Part shown: positions 13,008-23,159 of the stretch, one piece after another
How the letters are laid out: every line of letters starts with the position of its first letter
Position numbering within the stretch: position 1 is the stretch's first letter
Source: Selaginella moellendorffii
Lineage: Eukaryota > Streptophyta > Lycopodiopsida > Selaginellales > Selaginellaceae
NCBI RefSeq assembly: GCF_000143415.4
Contig: NW_003314285.1
Location: forward strand, 1,616,966-1,680,965
Direction of reading: 5' to 3'
Length of the DNA: 64,000 nucleotides
The notes under the pieces: generated by a model
What the model was told of the DNA's origin: nothing
Databases searched by the model: none
Seen by the model: only the letters and a program-made list of their open reading frames with translations
Made by a program: the position numbers and the translations under genes

Positions 13008-13466
13008 ATGAAACAGCGATGGTCTGGAAAGACAGTCGTGGACATGTTTGCCGACGAATTCAGGCGAAGGCCGTATGAGTATTATGTGAGTTTTTCAAAC
13101 CTGGCGTTTACTTGCAGGTTGATGCTGTTCGATCAGGCCGGATTTTGGTAGAGGATAGAAAATGTGATAACGAATTTAGAGTTCGAACAACAAAAAACCT
13201 GATCCACTTCGTTCACAGGTGCTTCACAACACTTCTGAAGTTCTTTCATTGATCTCTAGTCTTATTGATATTCAGGCATGAGCCACCAGCTCTGGCCGAG
13301 AGTATTGTAAATCTCCATGAGGGATCAGTGAGTGCCAAAAACTTCTACTGCTTGCAAGGAAGAAAACTTTGAGCAATTGTTCTTTAGGCCCATACTTGGG
13401 CAGTACTGCAAGAACACTGTGGTTGGCATCCTGCAAGCAGAGCACAACATTGGACCTTTATTCCGT
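13008..13466 (+). pseudogene. RluA-type RNA pseudouridine synthase fragment, four exons
   Basis: Four exon-like blocks with usable splice sites encode the N-terminal part of a plant RNA pseudouridine synthase. 13008-13085 reads WSGKTVVDMFADEFRRRPYEYY, 13118-13218 reads VDAVRSGRILVED then LIHFVHR, 13276-13327 reads HEPPALAESIVNLHEGS, and about 13390-13466 reads GQYCKNTVVGILQAEHNIGPLF. The first three join in frame. The family's V-H-P-C-G becomes P-I-L-G in the fourth block, and the catalytic HRLD block that should follow is missing; after 13466 the sequence turns to non-coding DNA. I judge it a truncated gene relic. The third and fourth blocks recur at 35989-36180 in the second tail copy. Confidence 0.75.
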
Positions 13467-15595
13467 AAACTAGCTCTTTTCATGCAATTTTTCTTTCAAC
13501 TCTTTTATTTTCTATCAGCTGTTCAAGCTTTCCTTTGCTTTTTAAATTTTGCTATGTCTCTATGTGATGCTTGAAGATCAAGAATGCATCATGATTAATC
13601 CCCACAAAATAAAAAGATGGTGTTTACACAATTTGGCAACTGGTTTTGATTTTTCTCTCTTTATAACTCATAATTATATGTGTAGGTAAATTCCAAGAAT
13701 GCTTGCTGAGAAAGTTGCTAAAATCGATTAGAAATAGAGATCAAGAGTGGTTTTTTACCTCTTTTTCTGGAAACACACTTAGCAATGTATACTTTGCAAA
13801 GTCTACTTCTCACTCTCTTTCTCTCCTTACTGTTATAATGGCAAGAGGTTGATACTTTTAGTTCTTTTTATTGGTCTCCACCTAAACTAAATGAGGAATT
13901 AACCAGCACATGTGCACATAGACCAAAAAGGCACTACAAAAAGAAATCTTAAATTATCATTAAGTCAAACACATTTGATATGGTGATAAAAAATTCATGT
14001 TATTAGCTTGTATATAAGATTTTTCTGAAGTGGTGGTGAATGTTGCCCTTACAAACATGATGTTTACCTCCACAATGCTGCTCCCTTCCCATGCATCATA
14101 ATAAATGTTTCTTACAGCACTGTCAAGGTTTCCAAGTTTGTGAAGAACAGGATAACAAAGGAAAAGAAGCTTATACAAGGTTTGTGCATCTAAGCATGGA
14201 TGGAGTTTCCAAATCATTGAATGCAGGAAGAACTCACCAGGCAAGCAAATTAAGCCTTAGTCTCTCAATTTGATTGCTAAGCTTTTTTCTCGCACATTCT
14301 AGATATGCAGCACTTAAGACACCCCCATTGCCAACAACAAAATTTACCTTCATGAAAATCCTCCAAGAGGGGTGGAACAGCAGACTCGGCAGCAAGGAGT
14401 GACTAGCAACAGGCACAAGGTAAACAAGCAAGCTTTGATTTCTTTCCAATGACACCCTTCTGTTGATCAGATTCCATCAACGATGATCAAGAAGAACCAA
14501 ATTTTGAGATAAATCCACTGTATACGCACTTGGGACTGTCAGGCTATGACAATGACTTCGATGGGCTATGGTTGCATTATGTGCAATATTCTTGTGAGGA
14601 GTATACAAAGTTTAGTGGTTAAGGATAAGTAACTTTAGTAACTTTAGTAGAATAATATTAGAACATAATCATCTGTATCCTGATAATTAAAATATTAAAA
14701 AGAACATAATAAAGTACTGCATACCATACTAAACCTGTTAGACATTTTATATGTTGGTTCAACCAAATCAAGCAGCTCAGTGAATATACAGAAAATGTCA
14801 TTATCATCATTTTAACATCTTCATTATCCGATCTTGCCCATGTCCTTGCTATGAAACCATTTATTGAGCCATGGTCATTGACACTTTTAATTCCTTTTCA
14901 ATCATTCCCTCCCGATATAACTTCATGGCAGAGAGATCTCTATCATAGCTGGCATAGACAAAGTAAGGGAAGTGATCCCTTTAGATGAAATAAATATAAA
15001 AAATAAATATTATTAATAATAGATACTATTGTTAAAATAATTTATCATTTCAAAGCCATTTTCTATGAAGATATAATAAACTTTCATAGGCCCCTTGCTT
15101 GTTCCGGGAACATATACAGTTGCTATACACTTCTAAAATGTTGCCACGTGTCATAACCACATCCGTGTGAGGGCCAGTGACCATGCATATGCTTGCCTGT
15201 TGACTGTCAATAACGTTTGCACCCAGCTTGCCACGTTATTAACAGTCAAAGGCTCTCACTGCAGGTTAATCTATGATTTTTTGAGTAATGTATCAAAAAC
15301 TTTATTTTAAACTTATAAGCATATAGCTTTTCTTATTCTTAGCATTTAGTAAGTCCCATTTGCCAAGTCCGCTTTCTACTGCATCGTTACACTTTAAAAT
15401 TTTAGCTCTTTAATATATAATTGCATTTAATACTTTAGCTATTTACTCAAACAGCATAAACATGTTAGTTACTAACACTGTAATAGTGAGGTAATCCTTT
15501 GGTTAAACTTCCAACATCACCAATCAAACACAAGACTTTTGAACTTGCTCTAAACTCTTTATACATTGTTTGTAATTGAGATTTATAGATTACAT
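13467..15595. repeat. Segmental duplication 'tail', copy A (partner 36181-38014)
   Basis: Non-coding DNA after the pseudouridine-synthase relic, repeated after SDR copy B at 36181-38014 with high similarity. Copy A has an extra segment at about 13575-13740. Two 60-bp pieces (13746-13805 and 14048-14107) lie in inverted orientation relative to copy B. A few short open frames exist but are broken or not conserved between the copies, so no gene is called. Confidence 0.8.
15200..15249. repeat. 17-bp inverted repeat carrying TTGAC at both ends
   Basis: TTGACTGTCAATAACGT at 15200-15216 pairs with 15233-15249, with one mismatch and a 16-nt loop. The same structure is at 37754-37803 in the other tail copy, with two mismatches. 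The outer TTGAC is the core of the W-box bound by WRKY factors. Whether this is a regulatory site or a foldback remnant cannot be told from sequence. Confidence 0.6.
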
Positions 15596-16688
15596 TAGTC
15601 TTAAGTGATAAGTATGCTAGTTTTTGCTTTGGGAGGATATGGATATACTATGGTATATCCATATGACTCTATACAAAACCTCAAACTGAGCATCATTGAT
15701 TATTATGAAGTTATTTGCCATCTAATAAGAATTGTAGTATAGAAATCATGTATTACTTTAATTTTGGGAGTGAGAGTTATTAGTAAACATATATTAGATC
15801 GGAATTTAAATTTAAAAATAGTAACATATTATTTCTCACAGATAATCCATTTGAAACTATAATTATATAATATAATAGTTATTGAGACATCTTAAAATAC
15901 ATAAGTTCAGAATTGTAATAAATTATAATAATTTGCTATGTGTTGCATACAGTAATGCTTGGTTTTCTTAATAATAGTGTTATTCCTATTTATTAATCCA
16001 ATTGATAAAAATTTTATAATTATAAACATGTTTATAATTTATAAACACAAGATTAATCTTATTGAATATCAAGATGGTAGAATACTAGAGTATACTAGAA
16101 AGTGTTTACAAAAGCTTATAAATTGTAAACATCTTTATAAATTATAAATACAAGATTAATCTAAATGAATAACACTTAAGTGGTAGAATATCCTAAAATA
16201 TCCAAGAATATTTTAGGTATATCCACTACCACCCCCTATAGCTTTGCTTAAGCAAACCAAAAAACATTATTCATTTGTATTTTGCTAACATATTACAAAT
16301 GTTAACACAATTTTAGGTATGTAGTATTCCTACTATTGTTTTATAGTGACAAAAAATACAAATTTGACATGTCAAAAATAGAGGAAATTTATAATTGTTG
16401 AACAAAATAATTCTTTTTGGAAGTATTAGTAATTATTGTCAGCTTTATATTATATAAAGATAAATTTATACTAAAAATTACATTAAATATCTTGAAATTA
16501 CTAAGATAGTTATATATTATTACTATATTTTTTATTCATGGGTTTTAATACCTGGTTCTATCTTTTATTTTTATTTAATATATATATATCAGTGTAAGTA
16601 TAATATTTTGAAATTAATCATTAATTAATAACGTCTTTATATAGTAACAATCATTGAAGGAAAAGATAAATTTAATTGGGCTCCAGAT

Positions 16689-16970
16689 ATGAAATTTTCT
16701 CTTGCAAATTGTAATGTTTATAAAGCAAATGTTATTTTATGGAGAAAAGGTAATGAATTTGCTTACTTTGATTATGATACACTATCACCAGAAAAGTGCT
16801 CTAAAGTAATAAATAATGTACCATTTGATGGTGTATCTTTTATTGATAATGGTCATTTTAAAACTAAAAGTTGGTATGGATGGCAAAATTGGGCATTTGA
16901 TGGTCATTATTCACATGATAGTCATGATGAAGTAATATGGACAATTGAAACAGTTAAATCTTGTATTTAG
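16689..16970 (+). CDS. Small AT-rich ORF, conserved in three cassette copies, unknown
   Basis: The frame encodes 93 residues from the first ATG, but homology between copies begins earlier, at about 16648 (TIIEGKDKFNWAPD), right after an AG that could be a splice acceptor. This may therefore be the last exon of a longer gene. The protein is rich in aromatic and acidic residues: NCNVYKANVILWRKGNEF, YFDYDTLSPEKC, VPFDGVSF, SWYGWQNWAFDG. It has three cysteines. Copy B (32269-32526) ends earlier with VVFQ, and copy A has lost about 110 bp there and gained a new tail (WTIETVKSCI). Copy C (39124-39367) is broken by stops and indels. Almost every codon ends in A or T, unlike the GC-rich genes around it. 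I do not recognise the family. Confidence 0.4.
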   Translation: MKFSLANCNVYKANVILWRKGNEFAYFDYDTLSPEKCSKVINNVPFDGVSFIDNGHFKTKSWYGWQNWAFDGHYSHDSHDEVIWTIETVKSCI

Positions 16971-17551
16971 TTTTGATAAATTCATAGTTAAGAAGCAATA
17001 AATTATAGAAAACATCCAATATTGAATGAGACAAAGATATATAAAGATCTATATTAAAAACTAAACATGTATTTGTACTTTTTTGGTTTTTTCTATTTGT
17101 AATTTTATCAGTATTAATTCTTGACATATAATGATTTTGTTTATAAATTTATATAAAACTTTTATGAATAATACCAACATATTGTTTATTATAACAACCA
17201 CATTCATGATGTTGTTTCCAGTTTTTTAAAAATATAGACATTTAGAATTTACCACAAGAGTGCAGTGATTGATTTGTATTGGAAGAAATACCAAAATTTT
17301 ACAATTTTTTAAAATTTAAAAACAATATTAGTTGTTATATATATCTCACTTCTATTGAACTTTGACATGTGGACCAAATTTGTGAGATATTAATTGTTTT
17401 GACTAAGTGTAGCACATGTGATCATAAGATGAAATTTAGATATATTGTCATTGTGGATTCTTGGAAGTATAGAAGATATATAGGGATTAAATATCCATTA
17501 AAAGCTTTCACATTAAATAATTGCCCCTTTTCCAGATAGGTTAAGGGGAGA

Positions 17552-17990
17552 GGATAAGTTTTGGCAAATGATTTTTGAGAAGTTAGAGATAAGTTGTGTA
17601 TAACTAGTGGCAAACATCCATAATCAAATGGAAAAATAAAAATTGTAAACTAGCTATTGGAATATATGCTAAAGTCTTTTATGGAAAACTTGACTCAATA
17701 TTAAGAGTATGGGAGAATCACTTGCCTTTACTCTAGATTGCTCATAATGACACTCATCAATTGGATATTTACATGTTTCTATTCATAGTCATGTATAGTT
17801 ATAAGTCCAAGTCTCTCATGACTTTAAGTTTAGTTTTAGTTTGAGTGCTTCATACTTGTGATTTTTTTGAGGATATGAAAGTGGCAAAGTTGAATATAAG
17901 ACAAGTTCAAGAATGAAACAAGAAATTGGCTAATGCACATCATCATTATCAGAAATACAAAGTTGGTGAAAAAGTTTTCCTTAAACTATT
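17552..17990 (+). pseudogene. Ty3/gypsy integrase relic, copy A
   Basis: Allowing for stops and frame changes, the plus strand reads like the end of a gypsy integrase core: DKFWQMIFEKLEIS, then SGKHP-SNG followed by a NxLLEYMLKSFMENL-like stretch (compare the family's YHPQTDGQTEVVNRxLExxLR), and further on HHHYQKYKVGEKVFLKL (compare the VGDxVxLKL segment after the core). It is dead. The same relic is at 33320-33755 and 40157-40590, so it was present before the unit was duplicated. Confidence 0.65.
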
Positions 17991-18779
17991 AAATGCATAA
18001 CAATATCTAAAATGGTAGTGCTAAATTGTCTCCACAATATTGTATTTTATTATCTTCAATTTTGTTGCATATGCAGCATTTTATGTAAACAAGTTTATAC
18101 TCTATGTGATGTTGTGAATTTTAGGTTCCAAAGATAATAAAGTTGATCTAACTAATATTCTTGTTTAAATGTTAGTGAAACAAATTGCAAGACAATTTAG
18201 GAGTTGTTAGTTTGGTGGAATGGTTATTCTATAGATGAGGTTATATGCGAAATTGGGGATGATGTGAAAAGAGCGTTTTTAAGTTTTAGATATGACTTCA
18301 ATGACATTCTCAAAAGCATGTAATGTGCAACAAATTATTATCTTATATGTACAAGTTTAATCATCATCAAACTATCGTATCAAAACTTATAAGATATTTT
18401 AAATTCCTCCTCTCTAACCTTTTTTGTTGGAAACTAACCCAAAGAAGACCAGATATTGCTGCTAGGAAAGTATAATAAATTATTTCTCTCACAATGAAAC
18501 TAATGAATTTAATTATAATATCTCTAACTATCTTATATAAAAATTATTTTGGAAATATGTTTTCTTCAAACTATACTACCACTTAATATTGTTTTTTTAT
18601 TTTATGTCATAAGTCATGTTTCATTATCATATTTTTAATATATGTTTTATTATGTATTTTAAACACTACACTCTGGATTATATGCTTTTATTAATTTTTA
18701 TTTTAAATTTCTAGCTAATAATATATTCTAATAATATTAATGTTATTTATAAAGATGAACATTCTTTTGTTATTTTAAT

Positions 18780-19200
18780 TTTATCAAAAATTTTTAATAA
18801 CTTTCTCTTCGTTCAATCTGAACACTAACTGATAAACTTCCATCATTCAAATAAACAAAACCACCCATCTGACGTAGCACTGCTATACATCTAATTCATA
18901 TGAAATTAAAAGCTTGTTCTAGATCTTGTTGAATTGATTACATAGAATTAACAGTAATTGTGACATGTATTCCTCCTCCTAAGGCAGTATATTCTCCATT
19001 TTCCCAAAAATTATTAAAGTACCTAACTTTACACAGATTTGTTACATGACAATATGCTTGGGGAGAAGGTGGATCTTGTGTACCAATTGATATACAATCT
19101 TGAGTTGCTTCACTTAGCAAATACCCACCAACTAAAAGAAAATATATTAAAAATGAATAAAGGAAAACAACTACAACAAACTCTGTCAGTCTCTAAGTAT
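18780..19200 (-). pseudogene. Secreted-protein gene, copy A (start codon lost)
   Basis: Same gene as the intact 41388-41840 copy. At the position of the start, copy A reads CTG instead of ATG, and the homologous frame downstream is only open in part (ATQDCISIGTQDPPSPQAYC, NGEYTALGGG, ending at a TAG after VNSM). It is probably non-functional. Copy B at 34575-34940 has the same CTG and a deletion. Confidence 0.6.
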
Positions 19201-19494
19201 GAAATGGTTTATATCTTCTTTATAAAGGCTTTTGAAATAGCATTAAAATAGGATATGCTTAGTTATTACAACTTTTAAAAATAATGCTATAGTAAAAAAA
19301 AGACAAACCCAATAATTCTGGGTTCTAGAACAAGACACAATAGAGCATGCTTGGGGCCAACTTCCATAGCAATCAGTATTCTTTTATTTAACGAAAAGAT
19401 CAAGAATTATTAATTTTATCAAAATCAAAAGAGTGTAGCAATAAAGTAAAGATAAACCCCAAATCGAATTGATGTGAGCCCTAGCGCGGGAGCA

Positions 19495-19915
19495 ATGGCG
19501 GGGCTAGTGGCAGCGGGAGCGGCAGCAGCAGCGGCGGTGGCGTTTGCATTTCTTACATTTGGCAGGAGGAAGAAACTGGCTATCCCATCGCTGGCGGGCA
19601 AGCACGTCTTTATCACAGGAGCTTCCAGCAGCATTGGGCTCGCCATTGCCAAGCAGGCCCTCCTCCAAGGGGCATTTGTTACCATCTCGGCCAGGAACCA
19701 GCTCAAGCTCGACAAGGTGGCTCAATCTCTTGTGAGTGAAGTGCACTGCAACAGCCCATCAAAGTTTTGGTATGTATACATACATCTTTTTCTGCCTTGA
19801 TCGTCCATTGTTCTGATAGCTTTTTGTTTTGCTGTTTTGCTGTTTGTTTCTTGTTTCTTTTGTCTTGTTTTCTTCTGTTTGTCCTTTGGATTGCTTTCTT
19901 TATTCGTTCTTCTAT
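19495..19915 (+). pseudogene. Short-chain dehydrogenase copy A, first exon only
   Basis: Exon 1 matches the intact gene at 42146: ATG at 19495, an Ala-rich membrane segment, then [16 protein letters not shown], where the third Gly of the nucleotide motif (GASSGIG) is replaced by Ser. Near 19753 four bases are missing relative to the other copies, shifting the frame before the donor GTATGT. Intron 1 continues to about 19915, where the sequence switches to Helitron interior; exons 2-5 are absent. Confidence 0.85.
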
Positions 19916-19925
19916 ATTCTCCATA

Positions 19926-20800
19926 TTTCACAGTCAAAAGGTGGCACACCATCTTCACTTTGGAAAACTATTGCAACATCATTAGTTTGTGGAGTATTAT
20001 ATTGATGGTCTATGCCTTCATTTTTAATGAGCATATATACTCCACGTAAATTGCTACCAGAAGTAATAATTCTTGAAATATTTTCTCATTCCAATACATA
20101 CATCATTCTAAAAGCTTGTGCATATGGATTAATATGTAGAAGTATCATATCTAGTTGAAATAGTAAATTATAATCACAGTTAATGTTAAAAGGGTTTTGT
20201 TTTCTGATATCAGTAGCCTCAATGTACAATTGACTGTAACTTGGATTTTGATGTATTGAAGGATGTTGTGGCATAATTTTGTGATAGATTTGTCTATGAA
20301 TTCTATAGTAGTATGGACCATGACCCATAAAAGTATCAATGCTAGCTCCCATAGATGCAAAAGCAAGTGCACTATTATATTGTCTTATATTACTCTTGAA
20401 ATTAGAGTGTTTGTGTGAGTTATATATAGATTACAGAAAAGGTGGTAATGGAATTATTGGAGGCAGGTAGACCTGTCCACTCTAGTAACAAATAGACTTG
20501 TTCTCATCAGCAAAGTGTGAGGCATGACAATTCTTACAAATATATGATAAGGGACCTATATTCATTGTCAAAATAGATGTATCAATATATAGGTAATTGC
20601 TAGCAAGTGTGCTGCGAATCTGAGGTGAAGGAGGCAAATAAGAATTGGCTGTTTAGTGTGATTAATACTCTGAAGAATTATTAAGATTTTTTTTATGTCG
20701 ATACACCATAGCCTCTTGAATATTACTGTTGTAAAAGCTATATATATGCTGGTGCTGGTTAGTGTGGAATGTGTATGTTTGTGTCGAACAGCATTCAATA
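19926..20800 (-). pseudogene. Helitron transposase N-terminal fragment
   Basis: Minus-strand pieces include GASIDTFMGHGPYYYRIH, KIMPQHPSIHQNPSY and NPYAQAFRMMYVLE, which match the N-terminal domain of the element 1 transposase at 26580-26950, and a degraded counterpart of its Cys-rich segment near 20480-20560. Frames are broken in several places. No nuclease or helicase part remains. Confidence 0.75.
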
Positions 20801-21550
20801 CATGTTGAAGGCGCGACATTATTTTCAACAGTTTCTTTTGGAAATGGAGATCAATTATTAGCGCAGATAGAAAGCAAAACATTTTTATTGAGAGATATGG
20901 ACAGGCATAAAAACTAACCTTTTCGATGCAATCGGGTGTTGCCAAAAGAGCAGATTGATGTGTGTTACCTGATACAGTGTCTTTTTGCAAGACTTACATT
21001 TTTGCTACCTCACTACGAATGCCATGTTTCCTCCACCAAATTGGAATCTGCGAGGTGCATGCTCCAATTGATCAGCCCAGGAATTCGTGGAGCAGTGCGG
21101 CACCTCAGATCTGTGAGCTTGAATGGAGGATCATCCTGTTGTGTGGAGGCCCAAGAGGAGAAAACCCTAGCCCCGGTATGAATGCCGGGAACGTGGAGTC
21201 TTGCTGGTTGTTGGGTCCAGCTCATCATTCCTTCCACGTTACATTATAATAAGGACTTTTTCAGTGCGTTTTCAGCGAGTGGAATCTTTCCCAAAGATCA
21301 AAAACTTTGCTGCTCAAACTGTAAAAACACAGAGTTTTTGGTTGATCAAATCATCCAGCAACAAAAAGAAAACTTCAAAGCTCTTGTGATCTTCTGAAAA
21401 CTTCCAAACTCTCTTGTGATCATCTCCAAGCATTGGAAATCTTCCAAGCTCTTGTCAACATCGTATGCATGGAGTAGCGGATTTCCACTCTTCTTCTTTT
21501 CCAGCTTCACGGACCCCAAGATGTAATGAAGCTGTGAGGATTGCCAACGA

Positions 21551-21630
21551 ATCTCGTCTGTCCATCCTGCTCGCTCCCGTCTGTCCATCTTGCTCGCTCC
21601 CGTCTGTCCATCCTGCTCGCTCCCTCGGCA
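21551..21630. repeat. Short minisatellite inside Helitron 2
   Basis: A unit of about 26 bp containing CGTCTGTCCATCCTGCTCGC occurs three times in a row here, with one T/C variant. The homologous place in element 1 (about 27840-27870) has a single unit. It is a local expansion, with no coding meaning seen. Confidence 0.7.
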
Positions 21631-22902
21631 AGTTTGGCAGCCATATACACCAGTCCATTGCTTGCTTGCTTGCTTGGAAGAGTCACTCCAAAACCTGAAA
21701 CAAATAAAGGTGCATCGGTACTGCCACGAAAGGAAACTATAAAAAATATGAACAAAGGAGACATGAAAAAGGAAGAGAGAAAATACCATGGGAATATGTG
21801 GCCACCAATTCATTGTGAACAGGAACACTAAACTCTGATTCCATTCAGCCACAGGGATCTGTCTCACAAAATTATTGCAGGTGGCCCAGGCATTACTATT
21901 TACTTGTGTATGGAATGAAGATGGTTGCAAGACGGAAGTAAGCAGTCAAAGCTTCCAGGGCATGATTGGCTCTCTGTCGTCTTGAACATGGGTTGCTCGC
22001 TCAGCTCTCATCCAAAAGTTTTTGCAAGAAAAAATTGAGCAAAGCGGTTGCCAAGCTTTCCGGGGACCTGTTTAGTGAATAAAACAAAGCACGTGTTATC
22101 AAGTGGAGCAATAATGCTTTGCTTACTGCGTGAGTTTGGGCTCCTTGTCCCATCGCACCACTGTTGTGTCTGTTGTGTGGGTGAGTGATGGAACGATGTA
22201 CCACTTACTTGTTGTGCGCTCTAGAGCTGACCACTCACTTTACAATTACGTGCATTCCCTGGAAGAATAGACTTGTCAGCAAAAACGATGGTATGTTTGG
22301 GTAAGCTTACCACTGTTGTCTTGTTGGGATCATCTATGGCTTTCCTTGGGTCGTCAACACTTTTGTACATGATGAAAGCGAATCCCCTGCTGGATCAAAA
22401 ATAGGAATTCCCGTGCCTCACCTCCACACCTCCAGGCTTTGCCACGCCCTTGCTCGCCATCCATTCCAGAAAAATCCTTGGCCGCTGCTTCCCTGTCTAT
22501 GCCTCCGGCCACGCCTTTGCAGCTGCTTGTCGCCAAAATCCTGCTCGGACGATTTGGGCTCCTTCTGCTGGAAAAGGGAATGCAATATTGCCGAGTGATC
22601 CCCTGTCCTTGTTGCTGCTGGGCAGTAGTGCCCCCTCTCCTGCTTCCCCTGGAAACCCCGTGGCTGGGAGGAGCCGTGGTGAAAAAAAGAGAGCTTTACC
22701 AGGCAAGTAGACGGGTGGTGCTCACACCTCCTCCCCCGGCCGGGGCTGTGCCACGTGCCCACTGGCTGGCCCAAAACCTCACAAAAATATTTCAAAAGGA
22801 CGTGCGGTAAGAAACTGATATTTACCGGTTTACCCCGCATCCGATGGCACCGATTGGCCAGATCCGGTGGCCCACAAAGTTTGGCATTTGCTCCTTATAG
22901 TA

Positions 22903-22926
22903 CTAGACTAGACTAGACTAGACTAG
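22903..22926. repeat. CTAGA pentamer run at the Helitron-Helitron junction
   Basis: Four CTAGA units plus CTAG lie exactly between the 3' end of element 1 (CTAG on the minus strand) and the 5' end of element 2 (TCTAG.. on the minus strand). The two elements therefore abut with no host sequence between them. Confidence 0.8.
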
Positions 22927-22930
22927 TATT

Positions 22931-22950
22931 TGCCCAGCCAATGCTGGGTA
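22931..22950. repeat. Helitron 3'-terminal hairpin
   Basis: TGCCCAGC, loop CAAT, GCTGGGTA: eight paired positions including one G-T wobble. It lies four bases inside the terminal CTAG (22923-22926). Such a hairpin serves as the rolling-circle termination signal in Helitrons. Confidence 0.75.
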
Positions 22951-23159
22951 GTTGACAAAGCCTCTCAAACTTATTAACATATCTTTGTAACAAAATTTGC
23001 TCACATCTTATAATGTCCTTGTGAGATGATTCTTTTTAGCACTGGTCCATTGCTATCCATTGGGCCATTTTTAAGGTGTATAAGGACAGGAGTTATTTAA
23101 TATAAAGCTTCTTTATATATAGTATTGATGGTGAATGTTGATGAATTGAATGGAATTAA

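Larger units (their letters stand above)
15596..19494. repeat. AT-rich upstream cassette of SDR copy A (partners 31263-35123 and 38015-42145)
   Basis: About 3.9 kb of AT-rich DNA repeated three times in the window, each time directly before an SDR copy. Inside each are, in order, a small plus-strand ORF (here 16689-16970), a Ty3/gypsy integrase relic (17552-17990) and a minus-strand secreted-protein ORF (18780-19200). Copies B and C are collinear apart from small indels. The rest has no recognisable gene. Confidence 0.85.
19916..22922 (-). mobile_element. Truncated Helitron (element 2)
   Basis: The minus strand from about 22907 starts TCTAGTACTATAAGG, a Helitron-type 5' end (TC plus TAxTA). 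It runs collinear with the intact element's 5' end (31262 to about 31180) and then with about 28900 down to 26510. It lacks the roughly 2.3-kb captured interval of element 1. It stops at about 19916 inside the N-terminal part of the Rep/helicase gene, so the nuclease, helicase and 3' end are gone. The fusion point is the SDR-A intron 1. Confidence 0.75.

Noticed and set aside
15959-16147. Small hydrophobic frame repeated at 31546-31734
   Set aside because: Low-complexity AT-rich translation (many I, N, K, F), broken in copy C; open by base composition.
20568-20990. 140-residue minus-strand frame in Helitron 2
   Set aside because: It is out of frame with the transposase N-terminus and matches a shifted counterpart in element 1; no family pattern.
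22418-22840. 140-residue and similar GC-rich frames in both Helitrons (22439-22810, 28462-28890)
   Set aside because: Open on both strands at once and shifted between the two elements by indels, so not under coding constraint; regarded as non-coding element DNA.
22903-22926. CTAGA run as a telomere-like repeat
   Set aside because: Plant telomere repeats are TTTAGGG-type; this run sits exactly at two Helitron ends and only has five units.
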